From contig CAWEJL010000006.1 in the NCBI GenBank assembly GCA_963809385.1, positions 254,545 through 318,544 of the forward strand: a stretch of 64,000 nucleotides of DNA. Reading direction: 5' to 3'. The notes under the pieces were generated by a model that made no database searches, was not told where the DNA came from, and saw only the letters and a list, made by a program, of their open reading frames with translations. The position numbers were made by a program, and so were the translations under genes. Within the stretch, counting starts at the first letter, position 1; every line of letters begins with the position of its first letter. Source of the stretch: JAKAIY01 sp963809385 (GTDB lineage Bacteria; Chloroflexota; Ktedonobacteria; Ktedonobacterales; JADMIN01). Below are positions 51,801 to 59,889 of this stretch, one piece after another.

Positions 51801-52101
51801 GGGATTTCCTCCATGCGCCGCAGGCGTGCTGGTGGTAGCCAGCGGCGGTAAGCTCGATGTGGATGAGCTGGTCAGTGATGTGGCAGAGGTCGTCGAGCTG
51901 GCGATCGAGGTCGCGGGCCTGGGCGCGCAGGAGCCGCTCGGCCTGGAGCGGGGCAGCGAGGGCCTGGCGCGTGGCGTCGTCGGCGCGGGCGGCCTGTTCG
52001 GCGAGGGGACCGGCGCCGATGTACAGGCGGGTGATGACGCCGTTGATCTTGTGGGAGCGGGTGTAGTAGCGGCCACGGCCGTTGCGGTGTTCCCAGGGCA
52101 T
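51748..52101 (-). CDS. Conserved hypothetical protein, first of a two-gene pair
   Basis: A 117-residue protein with MPWEHRNGRGRYYTRSHKIN, GVITRLYIGAGPLAEQAARA, a long charged helix and the C-terminal ELTAAGYHQHACGAWRKSR. The 'WE-x-RNGRGRYYTRS' start and 'GYHQH-GxWRK' end are familiar from a widespread hypothetical family. It overlaps the start of the next gene by 53 bases. The start at 52101 follows AAAGGACACC. Function unknown. Confidence 0.6.
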   Translation of the reverse strand: MPWEHRNGRGRYYTRSHKINGVITRLYIGAGPLAEQAARADDATRQALAAPLQAERLLRAQARDLDRQLDDLCHITDQLIHIELTAAGYHQHACGAWRKSRVSPNSPVPAPAASSAH

Positions 52102-52249
52102 TGGGGGTGGGGTGTCCTTTCTGGCGGCAAGTGAACGGGTGTTCCAGGCTGCTGAGGGGAGTATACATGAGGAGCGGGTGGGGCGTGTCCGGTCAGATGG
52201 GGGCGGAAGCGGGAGATGGGGGACGTGGGGTGGCCTCACCAAGCCCCGT

Positions 52250-52310
52250 CTGACTACGGGGACCTCCCTGACCCGCTCTCCTCTGCGGAGGCGAGGGGGG
52301 AAGCGCGCGG
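52250..52310. repeat. Family C repeat
   Basis: 'tgacccgctctcctctgcgg' with 'aggcgaggggg' lies between the paired hypothetical gene and the helicase. Confidence 0.65.
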
Positions 52311-52325
52311 GCTGGGGCGGGGTGG

Positions 52326-55300
52326 TCAGGTGGTGGGGAGGAGGCGCTCGAAGCAGACGAGGCGCAGGTCTTCGGATTTGATGGCCTCGATGGTGACGGC
52401 GCCGGCGTCGCTGCCGACGTAGAGCGCGTTCTCGGTGAGGAAGGCGTCGAGGTTTTCGACGAGCAGGGCGAAGTCGCTGGCGCGCTCGTATTCGGCGATG
52501 AGGCGGCGCAGGGCGGGGTCTTTCTCGAAGGGGCGCAGCGAGACGGTGGTGAGCACGGCGTTGAAGCGCTGGAGCTGGTCGGGGTCGAGGCTGCCGCTAG
52601 CGTCCCAGAGGGTGGGGCGGTTGAGCCAGTTGTAGAGCTTCTGCGCGGCGCCGGTGAGGGGGACCTGCGCGCGGGCGCGCGTCTGCTCGCCCTGGAGGGA
52701 TTGGAGGGCGTCGCGGGTGGCGCGCTCCAGCAGGTCATAGGGGATGGGGCCGGGCGGAGACGCGGTCTTCGTCCGCCGGGCAGGCGACCATCGGGTAGAT
52801 GGCGCGCAGGTGGGTCTCCGGCTCGGAGCCGTCATCGGGGTAGAAGCGCCAGACGTGACGGTCGCGCGCGGTGAAGGCGATGAACCAGCCGGGGCGCGCG
52901 TCGCGGGCGCGGTAGCGGCGGCCACTGATGGATGCCCATGGGGATCTCTTCGACCGCGGACTGGCCGATCTGCTGGATGTAGGCCATCAGCGGGAACTTC
53001 ATGTCTTCGGTGGAGATCGAGCTCGGCCTGGCGCTCCAGGTCGGTGAGGACGGCGCGGTCGTTGCGGTGGAGCTGGCGCAATTGCTCGATGGAGCGCTCG
53101 GAGATGACCTCGCCGAGCACGCTGGCGTCCAAGCCGACGCTCTGGTCAATCGTCTGGATGCGCTGGGCGAGCCGCTGCACGAGGCCCAGCAGGCTCTCCA
53201 GCTCGTCTTCGGGGAAGACGTTGTAGAGCGTGATGGTTTCGAAGTCGCTGCCGATGCGGTCCACGCGCCCGGCGCGCTGGATGAGGCGGACGGGGTTCCA
53301 GTGCAGGTCGTAGTTGATGATGACGCCGGCGTCCTGGAGGTTCTGGCCTTCGGCGAGGACGTCGGTGGAGATGAGGATCTGGAGCTCGGAGCCGTCGGGG
53401 CGCCAGAAGGCGTCGCCAGCGGGGCGGTTGGCGTTGGGGGCGAAGCGCTGGACGATGCGCGAGCGCTCGTCGGACTTGGTGTCGCCGGTGATGGCGGTGA
53501 TCTCGGGCGCGCCCGCCTGGGCCAGCCAGGCGGCGTCGCTGGCTAGCTCGTGGTGGACGTAGGCGGCGGTGTCATGGTAGCTGGTGAAGATGAGGACTTT
53601 GCGGCCTTTGAGCGGGCCGGCGAGCAGGGCCTTGAGGCGGCGCAGCTTGTCGTCGCCGTCGCGCGCCTCGGAGGCTACGCGCGCCTGGCGCACGAGCGCG
53701 GCGATGTGGCGCAGCGCCTCCAGGTCGGCGCGCACCTGGGCCTCGATCTTCTGCATGTCGTAGGCGCCGGGGGCAATCTCAGGCAGGCTATCGAGGACCT
53801 CATTGGCGCGCTCGGGGCGCTCTTCGTCGGTCTCGACGGCGACCAGCTTGCGATAGCGGGCGGGGTCCAGCAGCTTGCCGGACTGGAGGGTCTCGTAGAA
53901 GCGGGTCTGAAACTCCGCCTGGCGGTTGATGCTGACCTCGAAGGCGGCGGCGGAGCTTTCCAGCCGCTTGAGGTAGAGCATTTTCATCAGGGCGATGAGG
54001 GCGGTGTTGTACTGTTTGGCGCGGCGCACCTCCTCGGTGTGGGTGAGCGCGAATTCGGCGAGGTTATAGGAGACGAGATGCAGCCGCTCCAGGGTGTCCA
54101 CGATCTCTTTGTAGAAGCCGGAATAGGCGCCGTCGAGGTCGTAGTCTACGCGCTCGAGCTGGCGCTCGGGGAAGCGGACGGGCTTGCCGCTGACGACGAT
54201 GCGCTCGCCGGCTTGCTGGCGGCGGCGGATGTCGGAGCGGCTGCGGCGGACGGTGGTCTCTTCGAGCAGGTCGAAGATCTCCAGGCCGCCCTGGGTGGCG
54301 GCTTTGATGTAGCCTTTGAGGTTACCGAACCCGGCGGCGCGGTAGTAGCGGTCGTCGCCACGGGTGAGCAGGGAGAGCTGGGCGTAGAGGTCGAAGAGGC
54401 TGTTGTTGACGGGGGTGGCGGTCATGAGGATGACACGCTTGCGCCGCCCGCCGCTGATGATCTTCATCAGGGCGCTGTAGCGGTTGGTGGCGCTATTGCG
54501 GAAGTTGTGGCTCTCGTCCACGAGGACGACATCCACCTCGCGGTAGCGCTTCCAGTCGAAGCTGGCGCGGCCAATCTCCTCCTGGCTGAGGATGTCGGCG
54601 TGGATGCCGAACTCATCGAGCCGGGGGCGCCAGACGAGCTCGCGCAGCTGGGCGGGGCAGATGATGAGGCCGCGCGGCACGCGCCCACGCCGCCGCTTGT
54701 GGACGAGCTCATGCTCCAGCAGGCTGAGGCCGATGTAGGTCTTGCCCAGGCCGACGGCGTCGGCGATGAGGACGCCGCCCCAGCGGTCGAGCAGGCGGAT
54801 GGCTTCGTTGCGGCCCTCTTCCTGGAAGCGGGCGAGGTCGATGACGGCGCCTGGCTCGGGGGCGAGATTGAGGCGGCCCTTGAAGTATTCGTAGAGCGCC
54901 TTGATGAAGACATCGAAGGGGGTGTAGGGCTTGGAGCCGAACTTGGATTCGCGCAGGGCGGCGATGAGCTCGGGCTTGTAGTCGGGGCTATCCGCCCATT
55001 TGGACTCGAACCAGGCGCGTAGCTGGTCCGCCGTACCCTGGTTGGTGCTGGAGAGGAGCAGCTCGGAGTTGCGGGTGAGGCCGGAGGGGGTGAAGTTGCC
55101 GGAGCCGACGTAGCTGACGCGGTCGAAGATGTAGGCTTTGGCGTGCAGGAACGGGCCGCTAAAGAGGCGCACGGCGACCTCGTCGCGCTCCAGGAAGGCG
55201 AGCAGGCTATCCACCAGCCGCGTGTGGGCGGGGTCGAGATCGAGCGCGGCGAGCTCGCCCGCCAGCCGGCGGCGGATGAGGCGGCGCAGGTCGAGTGTGG

Positions 55301-55517
55301 CCACCTGGGCGTAGTCCACCTCCGGCTCTTCGCCCAGCAGCATGCGGAAGGCGCCAAGCTGGGCGAACGCCTCGCCGACCAGCGACCAGACGCGCGGGGT
55401 GAAGTAGCCGGTGGCGATATCCAGCCGCCGCTGGCCCATCTCGGTGACGCTCTTTACCAGCGCCTCGGCCAGGCTGGAGCCGTCGTTGTCGATGATGTCA
55501 GGGGGTAGGTAGGTCAC
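52326..55517 (-). CDS. PLD-domain SNF2-type helicase (three small frameshifts)
   Basis: A ~1060-residue protein. The N-terminal phospholipase D-like nuclease domain shows IATGYFTPRVW and the HKD-like PFLHAKAYIFDRVSYVGSGN. The SNF2/DEAD helicase core shows IADAVGLGKTYIGLSLL (Walker A), VVLVDESHNFRN (DESH box), ILMTATPVNN, and the C-terminal VLIFTSYHDTAAYVHHEL and NPVRLIQRAGRVDRIGS. Frames switch near 53022, 52928 and 52752; the skipped stretch still spells STEDMKFPLMAYIQQIGQS and GWFIAFTARDRHVWRFYPDD in other frames, so the net frame is kept. The GTG at 55517 is preferred to the ATG at 55532, which lies in the overlapping toxin gene. This helicase type is usually part of restriction or phage-defence loci and fits with the methyltransferase at 59.9-63.9 kb. 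Confidence 0.78.
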   Translation of the reverse strand: MTYLPPDIIDNDGSSLAEALVKSVTEMGQRRLDIATGYFTPRVWSLVGEAFAQLGAFRMLLGEEPEVDYAQVATLDLRRLIRRRLAGELAALDLDPAHTRLVDSLLAFLERDEVAVRLFSGPFLHAKAYIFDRVSYVGSGNFTPSGLTRNSELLLSSTNQGTADQLRAWFESKWADSPDYKPELIAALRESKFGSKPYTPFDVFIKALYEYFKGRLNLAPEPGAVIDLARFQEEGRNEAIRLLDRWGGVLIADAVGLGKTYIGLSLLEHELVHKRRRGRVPRGLIICPAQLRELVWRPRLDEFGIHADILSQEEIGRASFDWKRYREVDVVLVDESHNFRNSATNRYSALMKIISGGRRKRVILMTATPVNNSLFDLYAQLSLLTRGDDRYYRAAGFGNLKGYIKAATQGGLEIFDLLEETTVRRSRSDIRRRQQAGERIVVSGKPVRFPERQLERVDYDLDGAYSGFYKEIVDTLERLHLVSYNLAEFALTHTEEVRRAKQYNTALIALMKMLYLKRLESSAAAFEVSINRQAEFQTRFYETLQSGKLLDPARYRKLVAVETDEERPERANEVLDSLPEIAPGAYDMQKIEAQVRADLEALRHIAALVRQARVASEARDGDDKLRRLKALLAGPLKGRKVLIFTSYHDTAAYVHHELASDAAWLAQAGAPEITAITGDTKSDERSRIVQRFAPNANRPAGDAFWRPDGSELQILISTDVLAEGQNLQDAGVIINYDLHWNPVRLIQRAGRVDRIGSDFETITLYNVFPEDELESLLGLVQRLAQRIQTIDQSVGLDASVLGEVISERSIEQLRQLHRNDRAVLTDLERQAELDLHRRHEVPADGLHPADRPVRGRRDPHGHPSVAAATAPATRAPAGSSPSPRATVTSGASTPMTAPSRRPTCAPSTRWSPARRTKTASPPGPIPYDLLERATRDALQSLQGEQTRARAQVPLTGAAQKLYNWLNRPTLWDASGSLDPDQLQRFNAVLTTVSLRPFEKDPALRRLIAEYERASDFALLVENLDAFLTENALYVGSDAGAVTIEAIKSEDLRLVCFERLLPTT
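55481..55516. repeat. 36-bp direct repeat, copy 1 (helicase 5' end)
   Basis: The sequence running from cgtcgttgtcgatgatgtca to ggtaggtca encodes the first codons of the helicase (TYLPPDIIDND). It is identical over 36 bases to 56344-56379 and matches 57495-57528 with a few differences. Confidence 0.9.
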
Positions 55518-55958
55518 TTGGCGCCACCACATTCAATCCGGGAACTTGCCGGAACTGCATATCATTGGTGAGAAATGTCGCCGCGCCCGCTTCGAGGGCG
55601 GTCGCGGCATGGATCGCGTCAGGTGTTTTGAGGCCGGGTATCTGCGCGCGAAGTTGCGCGGCGCGTTCGAAGCGTCGTCGTCGAGATAGGAATCAGGCGC
55701 AGGTTCGTGGCCCGAAAGAGCGTTCGGCGAAAGCGTGTTACGAGTCGCTGATTGCCAGCTTTCAGCGGCCCAACGAGCGATTCGAGCACAGTGAGCTCGC
55801 TCGTTAGCACGACGAGACCTTGCGAACTGGATTCAGCGCCAGAAGCGTCGAGCGTGGTCAGCGTGCGGCGGCACGCGCTCGATTGAGTAGATGAGGATAT
55901 TGGAATCTATGTAGTATGGGCAACGCTCAGAGGATATCTTAGCGGTCCCACGATTCAC
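55498..55958 (-). pseudogene. VapC-like PIN-domain toxin 1, frameshifted
   Basis: The four acidic positions of a PIN ribonuclease can be read in three frames: PYYIDSNILIYSIE (start near 55958, frame ends at 55833), SELTVLESLVGPL in the next frame, and KTPDAIHAATALEAGAATFL with TNDMQF up to the stop at 55498. Breaks occur near 55840 and 55685. Its 3' end overlaps the helicase start by ~20 bases. Its start overlaps the end of the antitoxin-like gene upstream. Confidence 0.7.
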
Positions 55959-56197
55959 GCTCTTTCCGAATGTACTCATCCACCTCATCCGCTGTCTTGA
56001 ATAGCTGCTGACCAGGCGATTGCCTGATAATGTCAATCATGGGTATCTCGCCTTCAGGCGAATAGGTCTTCGCGCCGCCTCAGGCTCTAGGCTCAATCGT
56101 GATGGAGACACGCTGGCCGGGGTGCAGCTCTGGCGCGGCGATGTCGATGTGGCCATCCTGGCCCAACGACTGCCTCGCGGTGTATCGCCGCGCTCAT
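55939..56197 (-). pseudogene. Antitoxin 1 (VapB-like), broken
   Basis: The start MSAAIHREAVVG (56197) breaks into the next frame as QDGHIDIAAPELHPGQRVSI, TIEPRA, TGA, then TYSPEGEIPMIDIIRQSPGQ and QLFKTADEVDEYIRKERESW with stop at 55939. The D-G-x-I-x-I-P-A-P-E-L-x-P-G-Q-x-V start is an AbrB-like DNA-binding segment of VapB antitoxins. The last part is the toxin-binding tail. One frame break and one stop disable it. Confidence 0.65.
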
Positions 56198-56242
56198 GAT
56201 TCAATCTTCCTAAACTCGCGGCGCTCGATGGGCCGCGCCTGG

Positions 56243-56322
56243 CGGGTAAACCCGCGTCTAAGGGCCGCAGGCCGCGAAGCCCGCCTGCGCGGCTGGGACG
56301 CGGGTGTACCTCAGGATACCAT
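56243..56322. repeat. Family A stem-loop, TA cassette 1
   Basis: 'cgggtaaacccgcgtctaag', 'gccgcgaagcccgcctgcgc' and 'gggacgcgggtgtacctcag' match 57324-57404 with few differences. The ends (acccgcgtc and gacgcgggt) are inverted repeats. Confidence 0.85.
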
Positions 56323-56343
56323 GGGCGCGCCGCCAGTCGCGCG

Positions 56344-56379
56344 CGTCGTTGTCGATGATGTCAGGGGGTAGGTAGGTCA
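56344..56379. repeat. 36-bp direct repeat, copy 2 (helicase 5' stub)
   Basis: It is identical to 55481-55516. On the minus strand it spells the start of the helicase (TYLPPDIIDND) and then runs into unrelated DNA, so it is a stub of a second helicase copy. Confidence 0.9.
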
Positions 56380-56389
56380 AGTGGCGGCC

Positions 56390-56905
56390 TCACCAGTCGG
56401 TCGACGGTGGAGGAGCGAGCGCCGGGTTGACGGTGACGAAGCCTTCCAGTTGCGCGACCGCCGCGAGGCGCGCATCACCGTCACGAAAACAAGATCACCA
56501 GCCAGATCCACTATGGTGGCGAGGGCCATTGGAGCTGAATCGCGTCAGATTGCGGAGGGGGTACGGGCGCGTTTGCCAGTACTGGCTGCAACAGCCTGGC
56601 GGCTAGCGCGAAGATGGATGAGGTGACGGGAACCAGGCGATAGAGCGGAGCGGGGCGCGCGGGATCACTAGCGCGATGTGGCGCTCGAACCGGCGTACCA
56701 TCACGTCAACCGAGGCGGGATGCATCCCACCCGTCCGCCCGACCCGGCGCAGCGCGGCGACCACCTCAACCTGAGCCAGTTGCGACAGAGTACAGCGGCG
56801 GTGAACGCGAGGCTCACAGATCTGCCTGCACCCAGGCCGTCCTGGCTACCGTGATAGGTTTTACGATCGCGCTACTATCGAAGAAGTACGCTGGGACGGC
56901 CCATC
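56390..56905 (-). pseudogene. VapC-like PIN-domain toxin 2, broken
   Basis: PIN landmarks appear in several frames: AYFFDSSAIVKPI near 56885, then LSQLAQVEVVAALRRVGRTG, MVRRFERHIALVI, SDAIQLQ and VTGDARLAAVAQLEGFVTVN with stop at 56390. At least three frame breaks separate them. It belongs to a different PIN subgroup than toxin 1 (D-S-S-A-I-V-K start). Its 3' end abuts the second 36-bp repeat. Confidence 0.65.
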
Positions 56906-56934
56906 TCCATCAATGCGCGCGACTGCCCGCGCGC

Positions 56935-57180
56935 TTATTCACCGCGATCTTCATTTACCGCCTGGGCGGCGGGCTCGCCGGTCGCCGGGCCTCCGCGCTG
57001 GCGATCCACCTCGTCCCATATCCGTTCGAGCTCTTGCCGGTCGCGCTCAATCTCCGCATACTCGGACTCCGGCGCTGGCCGCTCAGGGGCGCCGATGTGC
57101 GGATTGATGCGCTTGATATCCGCCGCCGCTTGGAGGATCAAGGCTTCCAGGCGGGGACTGTGCTTCTTATTGAGGGCCAT
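56935..57180 (-). CDS. Antitoxin-like partner of PIN toxin 2
   Basis: An 81-residue, highly charged helical protein with MALNKKHSPRLEALILQAAA, PHIGAPERPAPESEYAEIER and RQELERIWDEVDRQRGG. It sits just upstream of the second PIN-toxin remnant on the same strand, the usual antitoxin position, and looks intact. The start at 57180 is chosen over 57204 by composition; the ribosome site is weak. I do not recognise a named antitoxin family. Confidence 0.5.
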   Translation of the reverse strand: MALNKKHSPRLEALILQAAADIKRINPHIGAPERPAPESEYAEIERDRQELERIWDEVDRQRGGPATGEPAAQAVNEDRGE

Positions 57181-57323
57181 TGTGTCTCTGCTGGTTTGCC
57201 CCATCTAGCTATTGGGCGTTTCCAGCCGGGTTGATCCCACCAATCTTCGCGCGCCAGCCCTATTGTATGCCGCGCGGGGCTTCGCCTGCTGATCGCCGTA
57301 CTCACTTTATCCTAGTGAACGGG

Positions 57324-57404
57324 CGGGTGAACCCGCGTCTAAGGGCCGGTGGCCACGAAGCCCGCCTGCGCGGGCTGGGACGCGGGTGTACCTCAGGATA
57401 CCAT
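57324..57404. repeat. Family A stem-loop, TA cassette 2
   Basis: 'cgggtgaacccgcgtctaag', 'ggccacgaagcccgcctgcg' and 'ggacgcgggtgtacctcagg' form an element nearly identical to 56243-56322. Confidence 0.85.
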
Positions 57405-57443
57405 AGGCAGCTTCCAGGCTCTCACCCCGCCTCCTCGCCGCTG

Positions 57444-57540
57444 CTACCTCACGTCGGTTACGGTGCGGGTGAGCGCTGGAGTCAGGCTGGCGCTGTCGTT
57501 GTCGATGATGTCAGGGGGAGGTAGGCCACGCCAGCGTCCT
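57444..57540 (-). pseudogene. 5' stub of a third helicase copy (with direct repeat copy 3)
   Basis: The minus frame reads LPPPDIIDNDSASLTPALTR, TVTDVR, stop at 57444. This matches LPPDIIDNDGSSLAEALVKSVTEM at the start of the full helicase. The segment 57495-57528 is the third copy of the direct repeat. The rest of the gene is missing; a family A stem-loop follows 40 bases on. Confidence 0.75.
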
Positions 57541-57710
57541 CTCAGTTGAGTCGTGATAAGTTGAGCCACTCGCAGTTGTATGAAAGGTAGGTCAATGCGT
57601 CGAAAGAGCGTAACACAAGCCTGTGCCAGCACTTCATGGTTCTTATTGTACAATGGCTTCATCTCTGAGCGGTCGATTGACGTGGGGGTTTCGCGGGAAG
57701 GGTAACGAAC

Positions 57711-59184
57711 ATGGATAAAGAACAGGAGACGTTGGCGCGCCAGTTTGACGAGTTGATGCGGCAGCTTGGCATCACTGACGACTCTTTTGGAGATATAGAC
57801 CGCAATGCGCTGAAGGAAGAACTGCTGAACGAGTCTGTTTTCAGGACTGGAAACGCCGAAGATTGGAATCATCGGGGCGACAAATCAGGGCAAGTCTGTT
57901 CTTGGCAATGCTATCCTTGGCAGGCGGGCATTTCAAGTCGGATCAGACTGGGATGTAACCGTTCAAGTGCAGCCGGAAGCTCATACCAGCGGGCTAATCA
58001 TCTATGACACACCAGGCCTTGACTCTGGTAATGCCGAGCTTGCCGAAGCCACTCCAGATTTATTGAGCAGTGCGATCTTCTGCTCTATGTGGTCAAACAT
58101 CCTGGTTACTCAGCCATGCATATCAATCTGTTACGTGACGCTATCGCGCCTCATGCCAAACCCTGCATTGTTGTGGTCAATCTGGAGGGCGGAGATGCCA
58201 GAACTACAGCGTCTCCTTCAATGGAGAAGGCGCTGTCGCCAAGTTCATTTGACCTAATAAGACCACTGATACGAGACGTTGTCCTGGTGAACCCCTACAC
58301 TGAAGCTGATATAGGGCACCTTGTGCAGGCGATCATTACTGCGCTGCCTGAGCAATTTCACCAGCGGTTTGAATCCGCGCTCGACAAGCGATTTGTGCGG
58401 GCTTCGCGACTTCAACGGATATATGCAGTATTCCATCAACGCCGCGGCGATTGGATCCACACGACTCGTTGCAGAGTCCTCTACCAGTGGCCGAAAGGAA
58501 GTAGGCCATGCCAACATCTCCACGGTGCTGACATTGGGTTTCTGCCTCAAGATCGCATCACTGTTTGATACTGAATTTACCGAAGGGGCATTTGTTCTCG
58601 AGCATACAGATGAAGTCAGGCAGCAACGCATCACGAGGTGCGCGAAGTGCCGAGAAGAACCCTGGGGGAATCAGGGAGCTCATTGGCGCTGCTACGGGCG
58701 CGGTGGGCGCGCATAGCGCCGTGGCTGCTGTGTTCTTTGGCGCTCCACTAGGGCCAGCAGGTCATGGCCGTTACAGGTTTCCTAGTGGGGACAATCGGAG
58801 CGGTGATTGGGAACATTTCCAGGCAGACTGGTTTCAAGACTATACGTGTTGCGCAGGTGGGCGGTTTTGATATGGCTGTAGCTACCCTGGCATATGGTTA
58901 TGCTACGGCAAAGGTGATGTTTGAATACAGCAAGACACAGGATGTTTCCAAACATCGACCTGGATTCGCTTGAGATGAGGCAACATGATGTTAGCCGAAA
59001 ATTCAGCGAGTACTGGCAACTCTGCAACCAGACCCAGATACGCGATCTGCTCGACGACACAGTCAGGCAGCGCCTCAACACCGCGTCGCAACAGGATGAA
59101 GCCATCGTCCGGCGGCTACTGGAGAGCGACAGCGCTTGCGCGACTTGTTCGAGAGCCTGGGCAAATAGGCTCATCAACTCTTAG
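57711..59184 (+). pseudogene. GTPase with membrane-associated tail, multiply frameshifted
   Basis: From the ATG at 57711 the pieces are: QETLARQFDELMRQLGITDD, then (next frame from 57860) GIIGATNQGKSVLGNAILG (P-loop) and IIYDTPGLDSG (G3 DTPG). A third frame from ~58075 gives LLYVVKHPGYSAMHINLLRD, KPCIVVVNLEGGDA and RDVVLVNPYTEADIGHL. Further frames give INAAAIGSTRLVAESSTSG and hydrophobic FLVGTIGAVIGNISRQ, ending with VSRKFSEYWQLCNQTQIRD. The layout is a Ras-like GTPase domain plus a DUF697- or dynamin-like helical membrane tail. At least four frame breaks make it inactive as written. The family cannot be fixed further. Confidence 0.65.
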
Positions 59185-59884
59185 CCTACGCACTGACTCT
59201 CCCCCCGCTCGTCGCGCAGGTAGATCACCATCTCGCTTTCGGGGATGCTGAAGTAGGCAAGCAGGCGGCGGATGTTGTCGCGGATTGTCGCTGCAGTGAG
59301 ATGACCTTCGCAGTACAGGCCGTGTGGTAGTGGCAAGTGGCGTGCGGAATCCTCGGCTGGAGTTCGGATCGGAAACGCGGGAACCGCATTGCGAGCGAAC
59401 TCCGCCATACGTGGGGAAGAGCCTCGAAACGTTCGGGGTCGTGATTGGGCGAGCTGCGACAACACCTGACGGTGTAGCGCTGTCCATGTGAAGACTTTGA
59501 TATGTGGTTGACCGAGTAGAGTAAACCCTGCTGGCTTCTTGTGGGTGAAGTACTCGTCGAGGGTGTGCGGTTCGCGGGTATCGAGCAATCGCCCCACACG
59601 TTCACGTTCGACAGCGTCGAGCGGCTCCGATGGCGTGACGACAGCGGGTTGCGCGGATATACCAGTTACGCGCTCGATGAACTCGATCATCCCATCCACC
59701 GCTCGCTCCAACGGCTCGAGCTTTTCGTTGAACTCGCTGAGTACGGCCAGCGTCTCGCGCCGGGCGGCTGCGTCGCGCGTGTCGCCGTCTGTCGCGATGT
59801 CCTCGTAGAGGAGTGAGGAGGTCGTCTTTGATTCTTGAGTTCGTCAAGGACGAGCTTGACCCACTTGGGGTCATTCACGTTCAT
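59181..59884 (-). CDS. Unknown protein co-transcribed with the Eco57I-type methyltransferase (frameshifted)
   Basis: The ATG at 59884 lies 5 bases after the methyltransferase stop, so they form an operon. MNVNDPKWVKLVLDELKNQR breaks near 59825 and continues in the next frame as SSLLYEDIATDGDTRDAAAR, ETLAVLSEFNEKLEPLERAV, DGMIEFIERVTGISAQPAVV, TLDEYFTHKKPAGFTLLGQP and GLYCEGHLTAATIRDNIRRL, LAYFSIPESEMVIYLRDERG. A middle stretch (59300-59480) probably holds two compensating shifts, since DPERFEALPHVWRSS appears in another frame. It is ~230 residues. I know of no function, but the sequence has the look of a conserved accessory protein of this locus type. Confidence 0.55.
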
Positions 59885-59889
59885 GCCTG

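Noticed and set aside
53550..55022. Plus-strand frame with acidic, Gly/Val-rich product opposite the helicase
   Set aside because: It mirrors the helicase codons; helicase motifs on the minus strand are unambiguous.
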